64,000 bases of DNA from Paramecium sonneborni. Its lineage: Eukaryota > Ciliophora > Oligohymenophorea > Peniculida > Parameciidae. Positions within the stretch are counted from its first letter, which is position 1, and each line of letters begins with the position of its first letter. Positions 13,529 through 24,207 of this stretch are shown here, in pieces. Made by a program: the position numbers and the translations under genes. Under the pieces are notes generated by a model. The model was not told where the DNA came from, did no database searches, and saw only the letters and a program-made list of their open reading frames with translations. The DNA is taken from NCBI GenBank assembly GCA_905182985.1, contig CAJJDN010000077.1, positions 62,001-126,000 of the forward strand, read 5' to 3'.

Positions 13529-13554
13529 TTTTTTATTTAATTAATTAAAACTTA

Positions 13555-13938
13555 TCATTTCATCTTTTTTCTTAAAAGCTCATATTTTCTAATACAAAAC
13601 ATAGACTCGACTCCTCTATCATTTATTTTGTTCCTATATGTAAATGGAGTTCCAGAATAAAATGTCGAAGCTGACTAATATTCAGAATTATTGTTTCTCT
13701 TTCTCTATTTCCTCTAAGGATTAGAACATTCTATTTAACCTTTTCCATTTATACAGAAATTCAATGGCTCAGATTTATTATTTGAAATAGGAGAGAGGAT
13801 TTATTTTCTTGAATGAGGATTTGAAAGCACAAATGTTTTTCTTGCATCTACTGTCACTGATTTCAATCTTAATTATTGAACTATCAATCGATGCTTTTGT
13901 TTTATAATTGGTGAATAGGAATGAGGATATTAATTCAT
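13555..13938 (-). CDS. Small basic hypothetical protein
   Basis: A 127-residue frame with no intron, rich in K, R, S and N (MNQYPHSYSPIIKQKHRL at the start, RKQRKRNNNS in the middle, LLRKKMK at the end). No domain, signal peptide or hydrophobic span is evident. It sits in a tight same-strand row: 31 nt after the TMP stop and 26 nt before the UBA3 start. Codon use, with TAA/TAG glutamines inside the frame, looks like its neighbours, which supports it being real rather than noise. A nucleic-acid-binding or intrinsically disordered protein is possible from composition alone; I do not recognise it. Confidence 0.6.
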
Positions 13939-13969
13939 TATTAATATTAATGGATTCTTATCATATTTA

Positions 13970-15205
13970 TCAAATCTAATCACCAGCAGCTTATCTTAAG
14001 GCAAGTTATTCTCTTAGAGTTCTTAAAGCCTTGTTGACTAATCCAATTGTATCAGAAACAACTTGTCTATCAGCATCTCTTTTTTAATTTAATAAAATTA
14101 TGATACCTAGCAGATCTAGCTTCAGCATAATCTCTAGCAGCTTCTTCACATTAAGTCCATCTGTCTGTTCTTCTTTCACGAAGTAATTCAAGTCTTAAAT
14201 TGGTATTTTCTAAAGAAGCCTCTACTTATCTGATTATATCAGAAACACTTGCAAAATCACTTTCAGCATTAGCCAATTCTGATCCAGCTACTGTAAGAGC
14301 AATAACCAAGAGTTTTCTTGTTTTATTATAAGCTTCAACTCTCTTGTCTTCTGCAAATCTTTGTAAACTTAATGAATCACTAACTTCATTAATTAATCTG
14401 TCGAAGAGATCAATAACCCTAAGAATATTAATTAACCTTTATACTTTTAAATAGTGCTATCATCAAATTTAGCTTTGCTTGCAATTTAACTCAACAATTT
14501 CATAACAGGAACATATCTCAACATATGTTTAGAATGTGATAATTTTCTTTATGATTCTTTAATATGTTTTTAGAATAATGAAATATGATCTTATGAAATT
14601 TCTTTAACTTATTAAGTAGCTTTCTTTTAAACTAATGATGATGTAGCTTCAACATTTGCTTTAATAATATTTCTTGCTTCAGTCAAAACAGCAATTGCAG
14701 TATTATGATCAGCTGCAATTTCTTCAAAATCTTAATGTTAAGCAGCTCTTTCAGCATCTAATTCATCTATTTCTTTTTAATAACCTATTAATATATAAAC
14801 TGATTTAATACCCTTGACTTCTGCTTTCTTTGCTGTGACTAATCCAGTAATAATTGCTCTTCTTGGATATAAATCACCTTCAAGTCTTGCTTCCAATGAG
14901 ATTCTTTCTGAATCTGTGTTGGCAATGTCTTTATCATAGGCTGAAATGTCAACGTTGCATGAATCTTAGAATTCTCTATTCTCAGCATCATCTTCTCTTT
15001 ATTCTTATTAATATCTGTCTTCTAAGTCTGATAAAGTATTTAATAATCTATCTAAGGGATCTCCTGTTTCCAATTATAAATAGATTGTGTCAAATAATGT
15101 TCTTCCAAATGGTGTTGCATCAATCTTGTGAATCAATTGAATGTATTCTGTCTCTGTTGTTGCTAATGCTGTGCATGCAAGAACTAATAACAATATTGCT
15201 TTCAT
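13970..15205 (-). CDS. Trichocyst matrix protein precursor (TMP)
   Basis: Secretory precursor of the crystalline trichocyst core released on exocytosis. The 393-residue product begins with a clear signal peptide (MKAILLLVLACTALA) and then the TMP-type pattern around FGRTLFDTIYLQL and PLDRLLNTL. Long alanine/glutamate-rich helices typical of TMP coiled bundles follow (ERAAQHQDFEEIAADHNTA, ARNIIKANVEA, VIDLFDRLINEV). Known TMPs are cleaved into two mature polypeptides; the region near KGIKSVYIL could separate the halves, but that is inference. Two introns: one near 14430 (TAG end) and one at 14079-14106 (AAG end). It is divergent from the next gene across a 303-nt spacer. Two more TMP genes lie within 10 kb. 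Confidence 0.88.
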
Positions 15206-15508
15206 TAAATTAAATATTATCTTCCTATTTTCTCATTTCCATCATTCATCAATTAGCCGTTTTGAATTTATTCAACTTTTCCATACACAAACGGATTTTA
15301 TATTAAATTTTTTATAATCCTCACTCACTTAACCATTAAATCCTCTTATTTCCATCCTTAAAACCATCACATTTCTTTACTTTAATTATTAATTACTATT
15401 TATATTCTCACTTTTAATCAACTTCATTTCAATTTTATAAAATTCTCTTTTTTTATTTTATTCTCTAACATATAAATATTATTAGTTTCATCAAATAGTA
15501 TTCTAATT
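15206..15508. other. Intergenic spacer between divergent genes
   Basis: This 303-nt AT-rich stretch lies between a minus-strand TMP and a plus-strand gene and presumably holds both promoters. It has short homopolymer runs and no reading frame of note. I could not pick out a specific regulatory motif. Confidence 0.5.
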
Positions 15509-16316
15509 ATGGTAGATAAAATTATTTTATATCATAATAAATTTCAAGAAACTTGCCATATTTTTTAGCTTTCAGGCAAAACCAATTAATTTCAATAATT
15601 TCATGAAAATATAAAACCCAATTTAAATTCTAATTCATTTTTTTTTAAAGAAAATTTAATTTTGTAGAGAAGTAGCCATCTAATTAAGAATTATTATTCA
15701 AAGCCTATTGAAAAAGTCATACTAAAACTATGTGATTTAATCATCGATATTACTTAATTGACCAAATAAAAATAAGTTAAGAATACAAACAATAAATTTT
15801 AGAATTACTCTAATTAGATTTTAATGGAGAAAAAAGTTTTTATTTATAGTTAATCAAGTATATCTAATGAACTTAAAGAATTGTACTCAAAAGGATCAAC
15901 ATATATCAAAGTTTACATGACAAATACATAAGATCATTTATTTAATCAAAAATTAATTATCATCATGAAAGGCAAGATTGAAACTCTAAATGAAGCAGAT
16001 AACTATAGTTTTATTTTGAAATTTCCAGAGAATTTTCCATCTTTTGCTTTACTTAATACAGATCACTAATTCCACTTTAGCATCCTATATATGTCTAAAT
16101 ATGAGATTATGTGCATCAAAATTCAATGAATCATGTGTCATTTAATCGTAAAGCTTCTTAGAATTACTTCAATAGTGATATTTTATTTTAAAAAGAGAAC
16201 AATATGTATAAGCTTATGAAAAATATACAGAAGAATTCATAAAAAATTAGGCTGTGTTAAATTCAGATGAGAATAAAATAATGAAATATATAATTTTAAT
16301 AGCTCAAGTAAGTTGA
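15509..16316 (+). CDS. Unrecognised protein, frame unresolved
   Basis: From ATG 15509 one frame runs 206 codons to TGA 16127-16129. Coding character then continues in the +1 frame from about 16020: FQRIFHLLLYLIQITNS, LASYICLNMRLCASKFNE, SQSFLELLQQ, and after a 21-nt intron at 16175-16195 (GTG start, AAG end) EQYVQAYEKYTEEFIKNQ to TGA 16314-16316. Either an intron I cannot place or a 1-nt indel joins the two near 16,020; alternatively the gene ends at 16129. No family is recognised. A partial second copy of this locus at 16713-17494 is part of the exact repeat described separately. A frame also stays open beyond 16316 if a GAG-ended intron is allowed, so the 3' end is uncertain. Confidence 0.5.
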
Positions 16317-16480
16317 ATTAGAACTTTTTATGAGCTTCTGTAATTTAATTCGAATGGTATTTCATAGCTTATTTTTTTATCAAATGTATATTATGCATGG
16401 CTTTTGAATAGTAATAATTTTTTTGATTTATTTTAAGTTAGTCTTTTTGAAGAAGAGAATTCAGATTTTATTAAATACAT
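16304..16480 (-). CDS. Possible small protein opposite an intergenic region
   Basis: A 58-codon frame from ATG (MYLIKSEFSSSKRLTQ) to TGA, entirely in the gap between the unrecognised gene and the TMP. Composition is S/K-rich and could be coding, but the opposite strand is also open here, so the evidence is weak. The copy at 17482-17658 is identical because it lies in the repeated segment. Confidence 0.25.
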
Positions 16481-16521
16481 AATTATATTCGTTTTTAGAA
16501 AAACAATATTAAATTAAAATA

Positions 16522-16711
16522 ATGAAGCACATTCTTGTGTTAGCCTTGATTGCATTGACATATTCTACAACCATAACAGAGATGTCAGAAAGACTTTCTT
16601 AATATGGAGATCATCCTTTTGGAAAGTCTATGGTAAATTTAGTAACTGTGAATATGAAAACTGGTGGTTCCCTGAATGAATTGAAATAACTCTTATAATA
16701 AATTAAGGATG
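16522..16711 (+). pseudogene. TMP gene fragment cut off at the assembly gap
   Basis: Holds the signal peptide and first ~63 codons (MKHILVLALIALTYS, HPFGKSMVNLVTVNMK) of the same TMP found complete at 17700-18906, then runs into the N at 16712. It is almost certainly the same gene as the complete copy, truncated by the contig join, not a real pseudogene. Confidence 0.85.
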
Positions 16712-16712
16712 N
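16712..16712. other. Assembly gap (single N)
   Basis: The only ambiguous base in the window, placed exactly between the two copies of the 1,177-bp repeat. Confidence 0.98.
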
Positions 16713-17889
16713 TAATAAATTTCAAGAAACTTGCCATATTTTTTAGCTTTCAGGCAAAACCAATTAATTTCAATAATTTCATGAAAATATAAAACCCAAT
16801 TTAAATTCTAATTCATTTTTTTTTAAAGAAAATTTAATTTTGTAGAGAAGTAGCCATCTAATTAAGAATTATTATTCAAAGCCTATTGAAAAAGTCATAC
16901 TAAAACTATGTGATTTAATCATCGATATTACTTAATTGACCAAATAAAAATAAGTTAAGAATACAAACAATAAATTTTAGAATTACTCTAATTAGATTTT
17001 AATGGAGAAAAAAGTTTTTATTTATAGTTAATCAAGTATATCTAATGAACTTAAAGAATTGTACTCAAAAGGATCAACATATATCAAAGTTTACATGACA
17101 AATACATAAGATCATTTATTTAATCAAAAATTAATTATCATCATGAAAGGCAAGATTGAAACTCTAAATGAAGCAGATAACTATAGTTTTATTTTGAAAT
17201 TTCCAGAGAATTTTCCATCTTTTGCTTTACTTAATACAGATCACTAATTCCACTTTAGCATCCTATATATGTCTAAATATGAGATTATGTGCATCAAAAT
17301 TCAATGAATCATGTGTCATTTAATCGTAAAGCTTCTTAGAATTACTTCAATAGTGATATTTTATTTTAAAAAGAGAACAATATGTATAAGCTTATGAAAA
17401 ATATACAGAAGAATTCATAAAAAATTAGGCTGTGTTAAATTCAGATGAGAATAAAATAATGAAATATATAATTTTAATAGCTCAAGTAAGTTGAATTAGA
17501 ACTTTTTATGAGCTTCTGTAATTTAATTCGAATGGTATTTCATAGCTTATTTTTTTATCAAATGTATATTATGCATGGCTTTTGAATAGTAATAATTTTT
17601 TTGATTTATTTTAAGTTAGTCTTTTTGAAGAAGAGAATTCAGATTTTATTAAATACATAATTATATTCGTTTTTAGAAAAACAATATTAAATTAAAATAA
17701 TGAAGCACATTCTTGTGTTAGCCTTGATTGCATTGACATATTCTACAACCATAACAGAGATGTCAGAAAGACTTTCTTAATATGGAGATCATCCTTTTGG
17801 AAAGTCTATGGTAAATTTAGTAACTGTGAATATGAAAACTGGTGGTTCCCTGAATGAATTGAAATAACTCTTATAATAAATTAAGGATG
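16713..17889. repeat. Direct repeat, copy 2
   Basis: Matches 15535-16711 base for base as far as I could compare by eye. It carries a 5'-truncated copy of the unrecognised gene (first nine codons missing; equivalent stop at 17305-17307 or 17492-17494) and the start of the complete TMP gene. Confidence 0.95.
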
Positions 17890-18906
17890 AACTTATTGCA
17901 CTTACTTAATTATAAGATTAAGAAAATGCTACATTCACTCGTAGAAGTCAAGTTGATTTGGCTAAATTATAAGCTACTCTAGAATAAGCAGAAAGTGATT
18001 TAGACAATCAAAGATAAGAGTAATCAAGTTTAAATAGCGAATTGACAACTCTTTAAACAAGAGTAAAAGAGGGTAATTATTTTAATATTATATTAATTTT
18101 ATAGATTAAGCTGCTTTAGATAGAAACAGTAGAGGAAGTGGTGATGCTTAATCTAGACTTGATGCTGAAAATGCTGATTTTGCTACCAAATATTCTGATT
18201 ACAGCGATGCCATTTTAGCTTGTAAAGAAGCTTAAAGATTATTAATGAATTTAAGAGGTGAAGGAGCATCTTTAATATAACTTACGTATTTCTTATTTTT
18301 AATATACAATTTTAGTTAAGATACAAAGAGCAATCTCATCTAAACTAAAGAAAACTTTTAAAAAATTAAAGAAATATTAGAAGCTCACACCAAAAAGAGT
18401 TCATTAACTTTATTCTAACCTATTATTGAAGGATTAGCTGAAATGACTACTAAAGTAAACCCAGAAACATTAAATAATGTTCTAAGTTTAGTTGCTCGTT
18501 TGATCACTGCACTCCAAGAAGGCTAAGATTAATTAGAATCCAATCATAAAACTTAAGTAAATATATATAATTATATATAAATAGGTTGAAAATTTAACTA
18601 GATTAGGTGATGATTTGAGAAATGAAAAATAAACTTTATAAGTCTCTTTAGCTACTGCCAATAATAGACTTAAAGAAATCTAATCAAGATTAAATGAATT
18701 AGATGGATTGATTAATATTTCAAATGCTTTAGTTGAAGTTACACAATTAAACATTTAAGATGCTACTAAAATCAATGAATTAGAAGATGCAGAATATAGT
18801 AATTAAAAAGTTAGCAGGTGAATAATATTTTACTATTTTTAGATAAACTGAAATTGATATAGTTGATAGATTAATTGAATACATCAATTCAAAATTATCA
18901 GAGTGA
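17700..18906 (+). CDS. Trichocyst matrix protein precursor (TMP)
   Basis: A 363-residue secretory precursor of the trichocyst core. It begins with the signal peptide MKHILVLALIALTYS and the TMP-like EMSERLSQYGDHPFGKSMVN, GGSLNELKQLLQQIKDEL, then alternating long helices (QSRLDAENADFATKY, LIQTKENFQKIKEILEAH, TTKVNPETLNNVLSLVARL, IDIVDRLIEYINSKLSE). Four introns restore one frame exactly: 18073-18104, one in 18291-18320, one near 18556-18583 and one near 18819-18843; the last starts GTG. The first 190 nt fall in the repeated segment, so the 5' fragment at 16522 is the same gene. The architecture resembles the other TMPs here, although sequences have diverged enough to suggest separate subfamilies. 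Confidence 0.9.
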
Positions 18907-18988
18907 TTTCCATATAATTATATTCAAAATATCATTATTAATATTAATTATATTAATATTAAATAGTTATATCAAAAAATTATCAAAA

Positions 18989-20578
18989 TCAAGATAATCT
19001 TTCTAAATTCTTAAAAGATTACAATTTTAAACCAGGTCCTTTTATTGGTATTTGAACTGGTGAAGCTGAAAATTCATCATCAGTATCATCTAATTCTGAT
19101 TCTTCGTAAAAAACTTTTAAGATGTCTTATATTTTTATGAATCCTGATTTTTCATCATAAAATTTTCTAAATAGAAGAGTTAGATCAGTTTTGGACAATT
19201 AAAAATTAATTTTTAACAATATCTGTTCAAATTTACGAAATTGAATTGCTTCATTTTAATAAACGTTCAACTAAATGATAATTATAAAAAAATACTTCTT
19301 TCAATATTTAAATTATTGAAATCGAATTGAACCTTATATGATTAATTAAACAATCTAGCAAATTGTTTACTATAGATTGTTCTTATAGATTTAAAGGAGC
19401 CGAAATATCATCTTAGTTTTTAGATTAAATAATCTATAATATAATATTAAATATATTTACATCATTTTAATAGAACCATAACAATAAACATTCAAAAGAA
19501 ATAGAATCTTCATTTTAATTGTTCAATTTATCAAAAACTGATTCAGCATCTTCTAATTTGAATTGTTTATCGATAGATTATAAAAATACTTTTAGATCAC
19601 TAATTTTCAATATCTTTTGCTGTGTAATATTTTAAATTAATTAATTTATGTCTAATTCTCTTGTTTTAATTATATTTCTTATCTTTGTGATAATTTATTG
19701 AGGATTACATCCTTAAATTTTAAAAGGATTTTATCGAAATATGTTATGATTGTAAATATCTATCCAATCTATTCTGTCTGATTCATTTATTTCTAAACAT
19801 TTTTTTATAAATGATTTGCTTATATTACTAACGAATGGTGTAGATGGAAACGAAAGAGGTTATTCATAAATATTTTTCAATAGTTTTGAAGATTTTTCAT
19901 GAAACCAAGGAGCTATTGATTAAAAAATAAATTACTTTTTCCATATAAGCATTCATAAAACAAAATACCAATCGACCATATATCACATTTATTAGTATAA
20001 TTACTATTTAATTATACTTATGGACTCATATATAAAGGTGTCCCAACTCGTGAATTCAACATCATCTATTATGACAATTAAGTTGCCAATCCAAAATCTC
20101 CTAGTTTAAATATTCCATTGCAATTTAGTATGTTTGCTGGTTTGATGTCTCTATGTACTATCTCTTTTTTTAATAAAATTTAGTATCCAGAGAGAATATC
20201 GTGTAGAATTTTAATTGCTTCTTATTCTTCAAGCTATTTTTGTTTTAAAATTCTTTTCAAATCTCCCTATTTACAAAGCTCTTATACTAAGTAATAATTT
20301 GACTAGCTTTCACATACATCCACCAATCTAACTATATTTTTGGAACGAAGTTTTTTTAAAATTGTCATTTCATTTATAAAAGTCTTCTAAGAATATGCTT
20401 CTCTAAAAGTAATAAATTATTTGTAATACTCTTAAGACTTTGCCTTCTTGACAATTTTTATAGCTACTTCTTTTTAAGTGTTTTGATCAATTCCCTTATA
20501 AACACATCCAAAACTACCCTTTCCAATAATATGACCTGTATTATAGAAATAACTTTCGATCCTCTTATCTAAATACAT
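18989..20578 (-). CDS. CDPK-like Ser/Thr protein kinase
   Basis: A 504-residue protein kinase with three introns. The catalytic domain fills residues ~15-270: glycine loop GKGSFGCVYKG, VAIK lysine in VAIKIVKK, catalytic loop HRDIKPANIL, DFG in LGDFGLA, and activation segment VGTPLYMSPQ, where the usual APE glutamate is glutamine. All residues for catalysis are present. The C-terminal ~230 residues contain helix-loop-helix units resembling worn EF hands (ILKISDLKVFLQSIDKQF, LFRKFYDEKSGFIKIQDIL), an arrangement like calcium-dependent protein kinases, though few calcium ligands remain. It could alternatively be an ULK-type kinase with an unrelated tail. It converges on the TMP gene with an 82-nt gap. 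Confidence 0.85.
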
Positions 20579-21394
20579 TTATAGATTTTGCAATTTAATA
20601 TATATGACTAAACAATACATAAATAGATTTATATATGAATAAAACGGAAAAATATTTATATTGCTGAAAAATCGTTCGGAAAACCTTTTCATTATTATAT
20701 CAATATAATCTAAAATACTTCCATTAAAGATTAATGTGATGGTTATAAATGAAAAAATGATAACAGGAGCTTTATAACGCAATCAATCAATTTTCATAAG
20801 TTTCATTATTTTTGTTAAAATTTTTCATGTATGATATCATTTTAGAAAATCTAAAAGATTTGGGTTATTTGTTCAATATATTTCGAAGTTTTCCTCAATT
20901 TTTTTAATTTAATAAATCTTTATATTTCTGTTCAATATAAAATAATGTCGATAATAAAATATATTAAAATTTATTTATTAATTAATTTTGCAATTCATTA
21001 TTTTTTGATTAATATTTGACAATTTAGAATATAATTTAGATTACGAATATTATATTTAATTAAGAAATGCATATTTTAATAATTTTAAGCCGTTCAATTT
21101 AATTTTCAATTTAACTACATTATCGATTAAAATTATATAATTAATTTATTTAAATAGAAATGCAAAAGTCATCAAATAATTATTGATAAAAATTATGATT
21201 TTATAATCATATGAAAAAGAATAAAGTAGATTCCTCATATGAGTCTTTATTTAAAAATAAAAAATATGTGGACAAGTTATTGATGATTAAGAATGTATAT
21301 TTATAAGATATTTGTATAATTTTGAATAATTTATAATATTTTATTCTTATAAAAGAAATTGAAATTTTATTAATAAATAAATTAAAATTTTATA
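20579..21394. other. AT-rich intergenic region
   Basis: About 815 nt between a minus-strand kinase and a plus-strand small gene, so probably promoter sequence for both. It is extremely AT-rich with scattered short frames that look like chance. I see no repeat, RNA gene or recognisable regulatory element. Confidence 0.6.
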
Positions 21395-21752
21395 ATGAAT
21401 AGAGAGGATTTGATAATTTTAGATTAGATTCGAAAAGTTATAAAGACTAATGCTAAACAAAATTACGAAACTGATATGGAGGAAACTAAAGATGATGGGG
21501 ATACAAATTCTTCAATATCTAAATAATAAGCAAGTGAAGAGTCATTAAGTATAATTTATGATTCATTGGAATCATTTTAGATTACAAGTTTAATGTTTTT
21601 GGCTAACTACAATTCTTAGAGACAGCGAAACAGATTATTGGCTAGTAGTTCAAATTCAGATTTATAGTTTAAGTTTAAGTTCAAATCAGACATCTGAGAG
21701 TGAAGAAGATGAAGAAAGGAAAGAAAACTTATCTATATCAATTTCTGAATGA
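21395..21752 (+). CDS. Small acidic/serine-rich protein, frame unresolved
   Basis: Begins MNREDLIILDQIRKVIKTN with an acidic D/E/S-rich continuation (EETKDDGDTNSS). A second acidic serine-rich stretch in the +1 frame (NQTSESEEDEERKENLS, SISISE) ends at TGA 21750-21752. The two cannot be joined with a normal intron; a 31-nt segment starting GTT and ending CAG around 21595 would do it. All three frames stay open for a while here, so this could also be a decaying gene. No family recognised. Confidence 0.35.
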
Positions 21753-22137
21753 TTTATAATTATTTTATCAGCTTTTATCGTGCAACAACAAATTCATTAT
21801 GGTAATTGTAATTTGTATTCATTTTCTAGAGAAATAGTTGCTATTGATATAAAAATGTATTATGGTTTATAAATTGCATCAATGTTCATTTATCATTTTT
21901 AGAAATAGTATTAGATTTTTTTTTGAAGATTATTTGTGAAGAATAATTACAAACCTTCTTTTAGGAGAAAGTTTAAGTTTTGAAGATATGTATTTAATTT
22001 CATGAAATATTTTGGGATCATGAAGAAGAGTATGATTTAAATTATTGAATTAAGAATTTGTGAAAAATTGTATAATAAATTTGGCTCTGACCAATATTAG
22101 TGCAGTTCCTAGTTTTTATTTTTTTAATTTTTAATTT
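21753..22137. other. Intergenic, nothing recognised
   Basis: A 385-nt AT-rich stretch between the small acidic gene and the cyclin gene. Some fragments are open but no start-to-stop model is convincing. Confidence 0.5.
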
Positions 22138-22668
22138 ATGAAAGGTGGAGTACCTGTTTCATAAAAAGTTGTGATAGATAAGATAAAAATATTATTGAAT
22201 AAGATTTTTGCATATAACAATTTGGCAGAGAACAAGGGATAAGGGATTTGTCCGAATATTTTTATAAGGTAAAAATATAATAAATATATACCAGATAGTA
22301 AGATATAATTGAGAATTTAGTTATACTTCAAAATATGGGAGTAAATGATGAGATTTTTATAATGGGATTGTTTTTGGTTGATCGATTAACAACAAAGAAC
22401 AAGTTTTACCTTAACCGAAGGAATATTTACAAGTAACTAGTAACATTTATATTTTGAAAGTTTACTCATGACAGCTATAATTCTTTGTCTTAAGATGTAT
22501 GATGATAATCATATTGTTTAAAACATTTATCCAATTATTTTTGAAACAAAGAGAGAGAATCTCAACAAAATGTAAAAAAAATTCTTGAAACTAATACAGT
22601 ACTAACTGTATGTTAAAACTGAAGACTTTTTTAACTACAGAGCACGGTTACTAAAATTAAAAGAATGA
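22138..22668 (+). CDS. Small cyclin (PHO80/cyclin-P/Y-like box)
   Basis: A 158-residue protein consisting of little more than one cyclin box. The pattern ENLVILQNMGVNDEIFIMGL, FLVDRLTTKNKFYLNRRNI and YNLLMTAIILCLKMYDD matches the helix 1-3 core of PHO80-type cyclins, with KKFLKLIQYQLYV at the helix-5 position. These cyclins partner CDKs of the Pho85/CDK14-16 kind. Two introns are required and both lack TAG: 22269-22294 ends CAG and 22433-22460 ends AAG. With both removed the frame closes exactly (477 nt). No destruction-box-like N-terminal extension is present. Partner kinase unknown. Confidence 0.8.
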
Positions 22669-23067
22669 TGGTTTGCAAAATACATAACAACATCATTTAG
22701 AAAATTAATTATATTCACTAAATTATTCTTATTTTTTTATACAAATTTTAAATACTTGTGAGAGCTTTTTGTATTTTATGTTCCCTCTTTTTATAATTTT
22801 TATATATTTTATGACCTCAATTTAATCTACATATTTCATTTCTAATTTATTTATTTAATTTATAATATCATTAACTTGTTGATCTAGTTTGATAATTGAT
22901 AATTTCTTTTTATTAATCAATTAGAATTTTATAAAGGAATTAGTCACTATAAGTTAGGATTAGCATCAACATGAAATGAAACTATCTATATTGAATTATG
23001 ATTTAGATAATTATTGGTTTTATGGTTTATCAAAGTTTTATTTTTATAATTATCGTTTTTTAATTAG
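22669..23067. other. Intergenic, no supported gene
   Basis: A 399-nt spacer. A lysine-rich minus-strand frame reaches TGA at 22693-22695 but has no plausible start codon, so I do not call it. Confidence 0.5.
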
Positions 23068-24207
23068 ATGAAAACATAAGTTTTATGGATGTGTCTATTA
23101 TTAGTATGTATAGCAGTAGAAGATGGTCGTTATTTTGAATATATGGAAGTAATTATTTTCATAGAAGATAAATTAGATTGATAAGGATGATTTTGGTAAA
23201 ACTTTAATTGATACATTGGAAATCAATGTATAAGGAGGACAATCATTAGAAAAAGTAGTTGATTTAATGCGTGATTTAGAAGGTTAAATTGATAATGAAT
23301 AAAAGGATGATGACATTACAAATCAATAGTTTTAAAAGAAATGTGATGAAGTATTAACTGAGCATATAATTAGGATTTAACAAACTAAGATAGTGAAATT
23401 AATTAGACATAATTAGCTATTGTTGAGAAATAAGGAAAACTAGATGAATTAAAGAATGCTTAATAAAGAAAGAAATAAATTGCTAATGCTAAAGATTAAT
23501 GGTTAAAATAAATTCAAGAATTGATATCTCAGAAATAAACAATAAGAAATTAAGAATAAGATAGATATGAATAAGAAATGAATGAAAATTCTTATGTAAT
23601 TTCTGTGATTTCAGAAGTAAAAAAGAAATTTATATTGAATGGAATTAATTTAATCTAAATTGATAATCATGAAGCATTAATGGATGATTTAGAAAATGCT
23701 GTTGATGAAAGTAGGAATTTTAGATAGAACACAAGATATTAAGAAGTTTTTGGATTATTTGTTTAAGTAGCAGCTAAGATTAAAAATGAAGGAGCAGATA
23801 AGTTAAAATCTTTATGTGATGAATTATTAATCAATGTTTCAGATAATATGTCTTTAATAAGAAAATAGGAAGATAAAAGAAAAGAAATATTTGAAAAAGA
23901 GATTTCATCTTTATAAAAAGATTTATAGTAAGTTTAAAGTGATAAATCTATGATTGATGCAGGATTAGAATAATTAGATAATTAAATTTCTATGGGATAA
24001 AATGATTTATCAGATTATAATGCAAGAATTGATAGCAAGAAATAAACTAAAGAAGATAGAAGAAAAGAATGTTCATAAGCTGCTTATGAATATAAATAAA
24101 GTAGAGAATAAAATGATAGAAAGAGATAATTAGTTTCTTAAGTAATTGGATTATTTAGTGCAAATTAAAGAGAATTTAAAGAATATCTAAGAATGAGAAA
24201 TGATTGA
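23068..24207 (+). CDS. Trichocyst matrix-type secretory protein
   Basis: A 362-residue precursor with signal peptide (MKTQVLWMCLLLVCIAVEDG) and TMP-like organisation: FGKTLIDTLEI and GGQSLEKVVDLMRDLEG near the N-terminus, then long charged helices (KQGKLDELKNAQQRKKQIA, DKSMIDAGLEQLDNQIS, YNARIDSKKQTKEDRRKEC) and a short tail (VIGLFSANQREFKEYLRM). Introns at 23149-23176 and 23351-23373 give one exact frame. It is the third TMP-like gene in 10 kb but clearly diverged from the other two. TMPs fold as paired helical bundles in the dense-core granule; assignment here rests on signal peptide, size, composition and N-terminal pattern. Confidence 0.8.

Larger units (their letters stand above)
15535..16711. 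repeat. Direct repeat, copy 1 (likely unmerged contig end)
   Basis: This 1,177-bp segment is repeated without any difference I could see at 16713-17889 (constant offset 1,178). The two copies are separated only by the single N at 16712. Copy 1 ends in the middle of a TMP coding sequence and copy 2 begins in the middle of the unrecognised gene. This is exactly what results when two overlapping contigs are joined end to end with a gap character. Confidence 0.95.

Noticed and set aside
14854..15213. 119-codon plus-strand frame rich in L and C
   Set aside because: Antisense shadow of the trichocyst matrix protein signal peptide and N-terminal half.
15535..17889. Genuine tandem gene duplication
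   Set aside because: Identity is complete and the boundary coincides with the only N, so an assembly overlap is the simpler reading.
22693..22953. Minus-strand lysine-rich open frame
   Set aside because: No plausible start codon and an upstream in-frame TGA; no intron found to supply a first exon.
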